Source: Flavobacteriales bacterium (GTDB lineage Bacteria; Bacteroidota; Bacteroidia; Flavobacteriales; BACL11). Taken from it: DNA of 12,493 bases. The stretch's first letter is position 1. The number at the start of each line of letters is the position of its first letter. A program made the position numbers and the translations under genes. Under the pieces are notes generated by a model, which was not told the DNA's origin, ran no database searches, and worked only from the letters and a program-made list of their open reading frames with translations. Shown here piece after piece: positions 5,732 through 12,493 of this stretch. The stretch spans positions 7,524-20,016 of the forward strand of contig DUAL01000185.1 in NCBI GenBank assembly GCA_012960835.1. The letters are read 5' to 3'.

Positions 5732-8329
5732 TTAATCTAACAGTATCCCGATAGCAACACCTTTAATTCCTTCAAAGTGCTCTGGCTTTGCAAACCTAAG
5801 CTCCCCAACTAACTTTTGGGTTTTCTGATCATAATTAAACGCTAATTGAGTTGAACCCTGTTCAAACATTAAGGATTTTGTTTTCATTTTACCATTTACA
5901 ACATATTGAAAATCTCCTCCGTTCGTTTTCTGAACTTCCTCTCCAAAAAATTCTAAGATTGGATTCTCTTTAGAGTTCAAATAATTCTCAGTAGTTAAAA
6001 TTCCACCTAGTTCTTTACTTTTAATAGCAGCAGTATTTATCACAAGTGTAAGTCTTGAACCATTAAATTCAACCTGATAGTTATGACATTCAAATTGAAG
6101 CTTAGTACCATCAAAATTCTCTTGTAGTGCCATCATACTTTCTTCCATTCTATCAATGTCTGTCATTTCATAATCATAATTATCAGTTGCTCCAACATTG
6201 GATATAGATGGTGCAATAACCAATGCCACAACCGACATTAATTTCAATAAAATATTTAATGACGGACCAGAAGTATCTTTAAAAGGATCGCCAACTGTAT
6301 CACCAACCACAGCAGCTTTATGAGCTTCTGTTCCTTTTTTTCCTTGCTCTTCAATCATTTTTTTAGCGTTATCCCAAGCACCACCAGCATTGGATTGAAA
6401 AATTGCCATAAGCACTCCACAAGTAGTAACCCCTGCCAATAGCCCACCTAGCATTTCTGCTCCTCCAACAAAGCCAATAGCAACAGGAACTGCTAATGCT
6501 AGTAATCCTGGCAATACCATTTCTTTAATAGATGCTTTGGTTGAAATATCCACACATTTGTCGTATTCCGCAACTCCATCAGCAGCATCAAAAATTGCTC
6601 TATCTTCTGGGGTTGCTTTACTCATATCCGAATCGTATTTACGCATTACTTCTAGTGCTGCTTTCAATTCAGGAATATCTCTAAATTGTCTTCTTACTTC
6701 CTCAATCATAGCCATAGCTGCTCTACCAACCGCATTCATAGATAGTGCAGAAAACACAAATGGAAGCATTCCTCCAATTAAAAGCCCAGCCATCACTTTC
6801 GGATCAGCAACATTTATTGTATCAACACCAGCCGTTTTCATAAAGGCAGCAAACAGAGCCAAGGCAGTAAGAGCTGCAGAAGCAATGGCAAAACCTTTAC
6901 CAATTGCAGCAGTTGTATTACCAACAGCATCCAATTTATCCGTTCTTTGTCTTACCTCAGGTGGTAATTCAGCCATTTCAGCAATACCACCAGCATTATC
7001 AGAAATAGGACCGTAAGCATCCACAGCTAACTGAATTCCTGTATTTGCAAGCATTCCAACAGCAGCAATTGCAATACCGTAAAGTCCTGCAAAGCCATGT
7101 GAAACCAAAATTGCAGCAGCTATTAATAAAATAGGAATAGCAGTTGACATCATCCCAACTCCCAATCCTGCAATAATTGTGGTTGCAGCTCCGGTTTCTG
7201 ATTGTTCAACAATGGAATTTACCGGTTTGTATCCCGTTCCTGTATAGTATTCAGTTACTTTTCCGACAGCTAAACCAGCTACTAAACCAGCAATAGTTGC
7301 CCAGAAAACACCCATTGCAGTGTATTGCACACCCCCTTCAATCCAGGTTTCAGGGAGCATTGCGTTAATGATAAAGTAAGAAGCTACAAGCATCATTCCT
7401 GCAGAACCAAACTCACCAATATTTAATGCTGCATGTGGAGAGCCACCATCTTTTACTTTTACAAAGAATGTACCTATAATTGACATCACAATACCAACTG
7501 CAGCTAAAACCAATGGTAAATAAACTGCTCCTAATCCATCAAAATTACTTGAAAATTCTGGCAGGGTAGCATAAACTGCACCTAAAACCATTGTCGCAAT
7601 AATGGAACCTACATAAGATTCAAAAAGGTCAGCACCCATACCGGCAACATCCCCAACATTATCTCCAACATTGTCAGCAATAGTTGCTGGATTCAGTGGA
7701 TGATCTTCAGGTATTCCTGCTTCTACTTTTCCAACTAAATCAGCACCAACATCAGCAGCTTTGGTATATATACCTCCACCAACACGAGCGAAAAGTGCAA
7801 TGGAAGAAGCTCCCAGTGAAAAGCCTGAAAGCACATTTATTATTTCATTTAATTCCCATCCTTGTCCACTATATAACATGAATAATCCACTCAATCCTAA
7901 CACGCCTAATCCTACAACACCCAATCCCATTACGGCACCACCTGCAAAAGCAACTTCTAAAGCGCTTCCAAGAGATGTTCGAGCAGCTTGTGTGGTTCTT
8001 ACATTCGCTTTTGTTGCAGCTTTCATTCCAATAAATCCAGCTAATGCTGAACAGATAGCCCCAACAAAAAATGATACTGCTACCATTCCATTCGAGCCAT
8101 CTTCTGCATTTCCTTTAAAATATAAAAGCACGGCAACTGCCGCAACAAATATTGCCAATACTTTGTATTCGGCTTTCAAGAATGACATTGCTCCATCAGC
8201 AATATTTTTTGCAATTCTTTTCATTTTTTCATTACCTTCATCTTGCTTGGTTACCCAAGCATTTTTCCAGAATACAAAGCCTAATGCTAAGATTCCAAAT
8301 AGAGGTAAAAACTTTACAATAATTTCCAT
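5732..8329 (-). CDS. hppA: Membrane-bound ion-translocating pyrophosphatase with C-terminal extension
   Basis: This integral inner-membrane enzyme hydrolyses cytoplasmic pyrophosphate and pumps H+ and/or Na+ outward. Residues 1 to about 710 are the family core of many Ala/Gly/Val-rich helices (16 in known structures). They hold DVGADLVGKVEAG (193-205), ADNVGDNVGDVAGMGADLFES (219-239), DAYGPISDNAGG (437-448), GNTTAAIGKGFA (470-481), FQSNAGGAWDNAKK (644-657) and GDTVGDPFKDTSGPS (676-690). A474 and G477 occupy the positions that are Ala/Gly in K+-dependent enzymes and Lys/Thr in K+-independent ones, so K+ dependence is predicted. Ion specificity (H+, Na+ or both) cannot be settled by eye. The first acidic loop reads IPEDHPLNPAT (206-216) instead of the EDDPRNPA I remember. 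At 865 residues it is longer than the usual ~670-770; residues 711-865 are a soluble, beta-rich tail (see findings). It lies between a bidirectional terminator and the ETF operon, transcribed alone. Confidence 0.96.
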   Translation of the reverse strand: MEIIVKFLPLFGILALGFVFWKNAWVTKQDEGNEKMKRIAKNIADGAMSFLKAEYKVLAIFVAAVAVLLYFKGNAEDGSNGMVAVSFFVGAICSALAGFIGMKAATKANVRTTQAARTSLGSALEVAFAGGAVMGLGVVGLGVLGLSGLFMLYSGQGWELNEIINVLSGFSLGASSIALFARVGGGIYTKAADVGADLVGKVEAGIPEDHPLNPATIADNVGDNVGDVAGMGADLFESYVGSIIATMVLGAVYATLPEFSSNFDGLGAVYLPLVLAAVGIVMSIIGTFFVKVKDGGSPHAALNIGEFGSAGMMLVASYFIINAMLPETWIEGGVQYTAMGVFWATIAGLVAGLAVGKVTEYYTGTGYKPVNSIVEQSETGAATTIIAGLGVGMMSTAIPILLIAAAILVSHGFAGLYGIAIAAVGMLANTGIQLAVDAYGPISDNAGGIAEMAELPPEVRQRTDKLDAVGNTTAAIGKGFAIASAALTALALFAAFMKTAGVDTINVADPKVMAGLLIGGMLPFVFSALSMNAVGRAAMAMIEEVRRQFRDIPELKAALEVMRKYDSDMSKATPEDRAIFDAADGVAEYDKCVDISTKASIKEMVLPGLLALAVPVAIGFVGGAEMLGGLLAGVTTCGVLMAIFQSNAGGAWDNAKKMIEEQGKKGTEAHKAAVVGDTVGDPFKDTSGPSLNILLKLMSVVALVIAPSISNVGATDNYDYEMTDIDRMEESMMALQENFDGTKLQFECHNYQVEFNGSRLTLVINTAAIKSKELGGILTTENYLNSKENPILEFFGEEVQKTNGGDFQYVVNGKMKTKSLMFEQGSTQLAFNYDQKTQKLVGELRFAKPEHFEGIKGVAIGILLD

Positions 8330-8375
8330 TTTTTTCTAGATTTAATTAATATTTCTTTATCTGTATTTTGGGGTG

Positions 8376-8383
8376 CAAAAGTA
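8376..8383 (-). promoter_or_regulatory. Candidate -7 box for hppA
   Basis: On the minus strand this reads TACTTTTG, an exact TAnnTTTG match, 46 bases before the hppA ATG. That predicts a leader of roughly 40 bases. No clear TTG is seen at the -33 spacing. Confidence 0.5.
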
Positions 8384-8476
8384 ATATTTTAATTGAAAAA
8401 GTGAAATAAATAACTACTTTCTATTACGCTCTCTAAAAAATATAAATCCCCTTCTTATTATTCTGCTTATTTTCAT

Positions 8477-8484
8477 TAAATTTG
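8477..8484 (+). promoter_or_regulatory. Candidate -7 box for the etfB-etfA-bfn-nupC operon
   Basis: TAAATTTG exactly matches the Bacteroidota -7 element and lies 29 bases before the etfB ATG, predicting a leader of about 25 bases. It is the only exact match I found close upstream of the four-gene run. A -33 TTG is not evident. Confidence 0.55.
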
Positions 8485-8513
8485 CACACCTTAACTAAAT
8501 TATAAAAGAAAGC

Positions 8514-9260
8514 ATGAATATAGTAGTATGTATTAGTAGTGTGCCTGACACTACTTCCAAAATTAGTTTTTCGGAAAATAGAAGTAAATTTGATAGCAGT
8601 GGAATACAATTTGTTATCAATCCTTATGATGAATTTGGCTTAACAAAAGCCATGATGCTAAAAGAAAAAACAGGGGGACAAGTAATAGTAATCACAGTGG
8701 GGGACGCATCAGTTGAGCCGGTAATGAGAAAAGCCCTTGCCATTGGTGCTGATTCCGCTATAAGAATAAATGCAATACCAACAGATAGTTATTTTACTGC
8801 TAATGCAATTTGCTCTTACTTAAAAGAAAATCCAGCAGATTTAATAATTGCAGGTAGAGAATCCATTGATTATAATGGAGGAGCTGTTGGTGGAATGATT
8901 GCCGAAATATTAAATCTCCCTTTTGTAAATGCTTGTAATGGATTGAAAATGGATGGAAATACTGCAAAATTAAGTAGAGAAATTGATGGTGGAAAAGAAA
9001 ATCTCTCGGCAAACTTGCCCCTTGTTATTGGTGGACAAAAAGGATTAGTAGAAGAGAGCGATTTAAGAATTCCGAATATGAGAGGTATTATGCAAGCACG
9101 CTCAAAGCCTTTACAGGTAATTGAACCATCCTCAGAGGTAAGTTTAACATCATCAGAAAGTTTTGAAAAACCAGCAGAAAAAAGTGCTTGTAAATTAGTA
9201 GATGCCGGAAATGAAGCGGAGCTAGTTAGCTTACTTCACAATCAGGCAAAAGTTATTTAA
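8514..9260 (+). CDS. etfB: Electron transfer flavoprotein beta subunit
   Basis: EtfB pairs with EtfA to form the soluble ETF, which takes electrons from flavoprotein dehydrogenases (such as acyl-CoA dehydrogenases) and passes them to ETF:quinone oxidoreductase. The 248-residue length is normal. Visible motifs are INPYDE (35-40), AGRESIDYNGGAVGG (113-127) in the AMP/nucleotide-binding loop, the beta-subunit signature REIDGGKENLSANLPLVIGG (155-174), and LRIPNMRGIMQARSKPL (184-200), matching the usual LR.PN.RGIM.A..KPL. The C-terminal arm (about 200-248) that wraps around EtfA is present. The start is supported by an A/G-rich stretch (AAAGAAAG) just upstream. It is first in an operon, six bases before etfA. 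The loop reads GGAVGG rather than the classical QTG (see findings). Confidence 0.95.
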   Translation: MNIVVCISSVPDTTSKISFSENRSKFDSSGIQFVINPYDEFGLTKAMMLKEKTGGQVIVITVGDASVEPVMRKALAIGADSAIRINAIPTDSYFTANAICSYLKENPADLIIAGRESIDYNGGAVGGMIAEILNLPFVNACNGLKMDGNTAKLSREIDGGKENLSANLPLVIGGQKGLVEESDLRIPNMRGIMQARSKPLQVIEPSSEVSLTSSESFEKPAEKSACKLVDAGNEAELVSLLHNQAKVI

Positions 9261-9266
9261 TAAAAT

Positions 9267-10214
9267 ATGTCAGTATTAGTATATACAGAAAGTTGGAAAG
9301 GAAATTTTAGAAAAAGTACTTTTGAGGCGGTATCCTACGCAAGTGAAACTGCAAAACTATTAGGAACAGATGTAGTTGCATTGTCTTTTGGAGAAGTGAC
9401 GGATGATGAACTAGCAAAACTTGGAAATTATGGTGCTAGCAAAGTACTTTCAGCAAATGGTATAAGCAAAGGAGATAGTCAAGCAACAAGCAATCTTTTT
9501 GCGGAACATGCCACAGATGCAAGCATCATTATTTTTGCAAGCAGCTATACTTCAAAAATGATTGCTCCACGCTTGGCAATAAAACTAAAAGCTGGAATAA
9601 GCTCTAATGTAATTTCTCTTCCATCTAACACTTCTCCTTTGCAAGTAAGCAGGAAAGCTTTCTCTGGGAAAGCTATTGAAAAAACAATCATAAATACAGA
9701 TAAAGCAATTCTTACCCTGGCACCAAATGCATTCGGATTGGTGGAAAGTGGAGGAAATTGTAGCATTGAAAAAATAGGAGGTTCTCAAAAAGGAGATGTA
9801 AATATAAAAGGAGATGAAATAGCAAGTGGTAAGGTTAGTCTTGCAGAGGCAGAAATAATTGTATCAGGAGGTAGAGGGTTGAAAGGAGCTGAAAACTGGG
9901 GTATGATTGAAGAACTAGCTGATTTGCTTGGAGCTGCAACCGCATGTTCAAAACCAGTTGCTGATATTGGCTGGCGACCACATGATGAGCATGTTGGGCA
10001 AACCGGAAAAGCAGTTGCACCTAACCTTTATATTGCAATTGGAATTTCTGGAGCAATTCAGCATTTGGCAGGAGTAAACTCCTCTAAAGTAATGGTGGTT
10101 ATAAATACCGACCCAGAAGCGCCATTTTTTAAAGCAGCAGATTACGGAATAATTGGAGATGCATTTCAGGTGGTTCCGAAACTAATTGAAGAAATTAAGA
10201 AATTCAAAAACTAA
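9267..10214 (+). CDS. etfA: Electron transfer flavoprotein alpha subunit
   Basis: EtfA is the FAD-binding partner of EtfB. The 315-residue protein has an N-terminal Rossmann-like domain (about 1-185) and a C-terminal FAD domain. The FAD domain shows VSGGRGLKG (199-207), the canonical SKPVADIGW (228-236), QTGK (245-248) and the alpha-subunit signature LYIAIGISGAIQHLAG (254-269). INTDPEAPFF (279-288) and ADYGIIGD (291-298) match the usual IN.DP.APIF and ADYGIVGD. All FAD-contact motifs appear intact, so it should be functional. It starts six bases after the etfB stop and ends three bases before the next gene, so it is co-transcribed. Dehydrogenase partners and ETF-QO are not in the window. Confidence 0.96.
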   Translation: MSVLVYTESWKGNFRKSTFEAVSYASETAKLLGTDVVALSFGEVTDDELAKLGNYGASKVLSANGISKGDSQATSNLFAEHATDASIIIFASSYTSKMIAPRLAIKLKAGISSNVISLPSNTSPLQVSRKAFSGKAIEKTIINTDKAILTLAPNAFGLVESGGNCSIEKIGGSQKGDVNIKGDEIASGKVSLAEAEIIVSGGRGLKGAENWGMIEELADLLGAATACSKPVADIGWRPHDEHVGQTGKAVAPNLYIAIGISGAIQHLAGVNSSKVMVVINTDPEAPFFKAADYGIIGDAFQVVPKLIEEIKKFKN

Positions 10215-10217
10215 ACT

Positions 10218-10811
10218 GTGAAGTTAATTCAACTCGATATTTCCGCACTTAAAACAAGTGATTCCCAAAACAATGCATATGTTCTGCTTTTAAATGAAAT
10301 GGAAGGAAAACGGCAATTACCAATTGTTATAGGTTGGTGTGAGGCCCGTTCTATTGCCTTGGCCTTGGAAGATTCTGACCCTCCTGAAAGACCACTTACA
10401 CACGATCTTTTTTTAAGTATAGGCGATATTTTCGGTATCACTATTAGTAAGGTAGTTATTCATACGCTAAATGAGGGGATTTTTCATGCCTCTTTTTTCT
10501 GCAAATCAAAAGGGAAAAAGGAAGTGGAAATTGACGCCAGAACTTCTGATGCGGTTGCACTTGCCGTTCGCTTTAAGTGCCCTATTTTCACTTACGAACA
10601 GGTACTAAGCAAAGCCGGTATCATATTGGATAAAACATTAGAAGATGATATTGCTTTTGAGCAGAAGGAGTCGGATGCCCCAAAAGAAAAGGGATTGAAA
10701 GATTTTACTTTAAGCAAGCTTCAAACAATGCTAAAAAAAGCCATTGAGTCGGAAGACTACGAAAAAGCATCTGCAATTAGAGATGAGATAAACAAAAGAA
10801 AAGAGAAGTAG
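10218..10811 (+). CDS. Bifunctional nuclease family protein (DUF151 + UVR domain)
   Basis: This 197-residue cytoplasmic protein has an N-terminal bifunctional nuclease (BFN, DUF151) domain at about 1-137. It carries LPIVIGWCEARSIALAL (34-50), RPLTHDL (58-64) and IDARTSDAVALAVR (105-118), all conserved in the family. The C-terminal segment, about 166-197, is a UVR motif (KLQTMLKKAIESEDYEKAS then IRDEI), a helical hairpin known from UvrB/UvrC. Some family members have been reported to cut both DNA and RNA; the physiological role is poorly defined. The start is GTG at 10218, three bases after the etfA stop; no in-frame ATG fits better, because the conserved domain begins at once (MKLIQLDISAL). 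Its stop is directly followed by the nupC ATG, so the two are very likely translationally coupled. Confidence 0.92.
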   Translation: MKLIQLDISALKTSDSQNNAYVLLLNEMEGKRQLPIVIGWCEARSIALALEDSDPPERPLTHDLFLSIGDIFGITISKVVIHTLNEGIFHASFFCKSKGKKEVEIDARTSDAVALAVRFKCPIFTYEQVLSKAGIILDKTLEDDIAFEQKESDAPKEKGLKDFTLSKLQTMLKKAIESEDYEKASAIRDEINKRKEK

Positions 10812-12482
10812 ATGAATAAAATTTACTTTTTCATTATTTTCGTTTTATGTTCGCTTTTCACTTTTTCTCAAACTATTGAAGGAAAGTGGTTATTCGAGTC
10901 CATCAGATATGAAATCGATTCTACTGGAAAAGATTTAAAACCAATTACTGATGGCGATTGTATGTTTATCAATGAAGATGGAACTTTTAACTATGCCCTT
11001 TCAGCCGTTCCATTAAAAGCAAATGGAAGTTGGAAACTAAACAGTTCAACTTTAAGTTTTAATTATACTGAGCCAAAGGTCCCCATACGAAATTATAGCA
11101 CAACAATTACTAAAACGCATTTAATCCTCAGTGAAAATGGCGTGAATTACTCTTATCAAAGGGCAGTTGTAGCACCAACAATCACTTCCGGATTTTCTAT
11201 TTCCTCTCTTTTCAGAGGAATTCTTGGAATAATTTCTCTTTTACTTATTGCGTTTTTATTCAGTAGAAACCGAAAAGGAATCGATTGGACATTGGTATCA
11301 AAAGGATTGGGAATTCAAATTTTATTTGCACTACTCATCCTAAAAGTTCCAGTTGTATCTTCCGGCTTTGAATTTGTAGGTAAGATATTTACTAAAATTA
11401 TTTCCTTCACTCAAGATGGGACTATGTTCCTGTTTAAATCATTTGAAACAGGACTGATAGAGTCGCCCCTTGTCAATTTTGTGGTTATGATTTTGCCTAC
11501 TGTAATCTTCTTTTCTGCACTTACTTCTTTGTTTTATTATTGGGGAATTATTCCTAAAATAGTGTACGGCTTTGCTTGGCTGATGAAAAAAATAATGCGT
11601 CTATCAGGACCTGAAAGTGTAGCAGCAGCCGGAAACATCTTTTTAGGGCAAACCGAATCGCCACTACTTGTAAAACCCTATTTGGACAAAATGACCATGT
11701 CCGAAATGCTATGCCTTATGAGCGGAGGAATGGCAACCATTGCAGGTGGGGTATTGGCTGCATACATAGGATTTTTGGGAGGAGACGACCCTGTGCAACA
11801 AATCATGTTTGCCAAACATTTGTTGGCGGCATCTGTGATGTCGGCACCAGCCGCCATAGTAGCTGCCAAAATATTGTTGCCCGAAAAAGAAGAATTTGAA
11901 ACAAAACTGGAAGTAGCAAAAAGTGATATGGGGGCTAATGCTCTGGAAGCAATTTCAAACGGAACAACTGACGGACTCAGATTGGCTGTAAATGTAGCGG
12001 CTATGTTACTCGTATTTATCGCGCTTATCTCCATGGCAAATTATGTGCTTTTTAAAGTTGGAGATTGGACAACACTAAATTCTTGGATTGCTACTAACAC
12101 CAGATATCCTGAACTTTCCTTTAATATGATTTTAGGTTATATTGGAGCGCCCATTGCATGGCTTATGGGAGTATGTAAAGAGGACATGTTTTTAGTAGGA
12201 CAACTGCTTGGAGAGAAAACGGTACTTAATGAATTTGTAGGTTATATGTCCTTAGGTGAAATGAAAAAAGCAGGACTATTTTTTGAACAGAAATCGATAA
12301 TTATAGCAACTTACATTTTATGTGGATTTGCCAACTTTGCTTCTATTGGCATACAAATTGGAGGAATTGGAGCACTTGCTCCCAAAAGAAGAGGGGATTT
12401 ATCCAAATTAGGGATTTTGGCTTTAATAGCAGGGACACTGGCTTCCCTATTTACAGCTGTAATTGTAGGAATGTTAATTTAA
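10812..12482 (+). CDS. Concentrative nucleoside transporter with secreted lipocalin-like N-terminal domain
   Basis: This 556-residue protein has three parts. Residues 1-20 are a signal peptide (hydrophobic core FFIIFVLCSLF, likely cleaved before or near Q20). Residues about 22-120 form a beta-rich, lipocalin-like domain opening IEGKW (the G-x-W start), with NEDGTFNY and GSWKL repeats. Residues about 130-556 are the NupC/CNT transporter, which imports nucleosides with Na+ or H+. Transport motifs include GNIFLGQTESPLLVKPY (274-290), NEFVGY (473-478) and CGFANFASIGI (504-514), which correspond to the nucleoside-binding GQTE, NEF and FAN..S motifs of the Vibrio CNT structure. About 8-10 membrane segments are apparent. 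It starts with no gap after the bfn stop, using the upstream AAGAGAAG as ribosome-binding region. The stop lies 11 bases before the window edge. The transporter identity is strong; the N-domain's role is unknown. Confidence 0.93.
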   Translation: MNKIYFFIIFVLCSLFTFSQTIEGKWLFESIRYEIDSTGKDLKPITDGDCMFINEDGTFNYALSAVPLKANGSWKLNSSTLSFNYTEPKVPIRNYSTTITKTHLILSENGVNYSYQRAVVAPTITSGFSISSLFRGILGIISLLLIAFLFSRNRKGIDWTLVSKGLGIQILFALLILKVPVVSSGFEFVGKIFTKIISFTQDGTMFLFKSFETGLIESPLVNFVVMILPTVIFFSALTSLFYYWGIIPKIVYGFAWLMKKIMRLSGPESVAAAGNIFLGQTESPLLVKPYLDKMTMSEMLCLMSGGMATIAGGVLAAYIGFLGGDDPVQQIMFAKHLLAASVMSAPAAIVAAKILLPEKEEFETKLEVAKSDMGANALEAISNGTTDGLRLAVNVAAMLLVFIALISMANYVLFKVGDWTTLNSWIATNTRYPELSFNMILGYIGAPIAWLMGVCKEDMFLVGQLLGEKTVLNEFVGYMSLGEMKKAGLFFEQKSIIIATYILCGFANFASIGIQIGGIGALAPKRRGDLSKLGILALIAGTLASLFTAVIVGMLI

Positions 12483-12493
12483 GAAAAAATATT

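Larger units (their letters stand above)
8330..8513. promoter_or_regulatory. Divergent hppA / etfB promoter region
   Basis: This 184-base gap separates the starts of hppA (minus) and the etfBA operon (plus). It is A/T-rich and holds a match to TAnnTTTG on each strand (listed separately), about 95 bases apart. I see no tRNA, strong operator-like inverted repeat or riboswitch-like structure, and no convincing small open frame. Confidence 0.6.

Noticed and set aside
6537..7016. 159-codon open frame on the plus strand inside hppA
   Set aside because: It is antisense to the conserved GNTTAAIGKG and SDNAGG regions of hppA, has no recognisable domain, and its composition (Ala/Ser/Ile-rich) fits a shadow of the Ala-rich gene.
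7761..8339. 192-codon open frame on the plus strand opposite the start of hppA
   Set aside because: It lies wholly antisense to conserved membrane pyrophosphatase sequence. Its Pro/Thr/Asn-rich protein is what the reverse of Gly/Ala/Val-rich codons produces.
11678..12034. 118-codon open frame on the minus strand opposite nupC
   Set aside because: It is fully antisense to conserved transporter motifs, with no start context or recognised domain.
1..12493. Mobile element, CRISPR, toxin-antitoxin or defence island
   Set aside because: No transposase, integrase, direct-repeat array, small paired genes or known defence domain was seen; gene content and composition are even and housekeeping-like throughout.

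Overview
The window is an A/T-rich stretch (roughly 35-38% GC by eye) of chromosome from a member of the Bacteroidota, most likely a Flavobacteriales-like lineage. This rests on the A-rich, Shine-Dalgarno-poor gene starts, TAnnTTTG-type promoter boxes, a signal peptide ending in FSQ, and gene families common in that phylum: a DUF2797 protein, a bacterial GH3 protein, two small deoxynucleoside kinases, and a NupC with a secreted N-terminal domain. I see no insertion sequence, phage gene, CRISPR array, tRNA or rRNA. No gap between genes exceeds about 185 bases. Coding is dense, and most other open frames are shadows of real genes.

Layout. (1) Bases 1-695, minus strand: the start of a deoxynucleoside kinase gene that runs off the left edge, overlapped by folK (folate synthesis). 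(2) 795-2558, plus: sppA, a membrane-anchored signal peptide peptidase. (3) 2555-3373, minus: a DUF2797 zinc-ribbon protein whose stop codon overlaps the sppA stop. A hairpin inside the end of sppA looks like its terminator. (4) 3415-5658, plus: a GH3-family acyl-adenylate/amide synthetase and a second deoxynucleoside kinase. (5) 5686-5715: a symmetric hairpin that can end transcription from both sides. (6) 5732-8329, minus: a membrane pyrophosphatase (hppA) with the K+-dependent signature and an unusual soluble C-terminal tail of about 150 residues. (7) 8330-8513: a divergent promoter region. (8) 8514-12482, plus: a tight operon of etfB, etfA, a bifunctional-nuclease (DUF151 plus UVR) gene and a nucleoside transporter of the NupC/CNT family, with gaps of 6, 3 and 0 bases.

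How they fit together. The clearest shared theme is nucleotide economy. NupC imports nucleosides, the two kinases can phosphorylate deoxynucleosides, FolK supplies folate for thymidylate and purine synthesis, and the pyrophosphatase recovers energy from the PPi released by polymer synthesis. ETF carries electrons from flavoprotein dehydrogenases to the respiratory chain. Most of this is housekeeping. I found no clear new multi-gene system. The most interesting points are at domain level: a secreted lipocalin-like domain fused to NupC, the probably periplasmic tail on the pyrophosphatase, and a GIY-YIG-like pattern in the DUF2797 protein.
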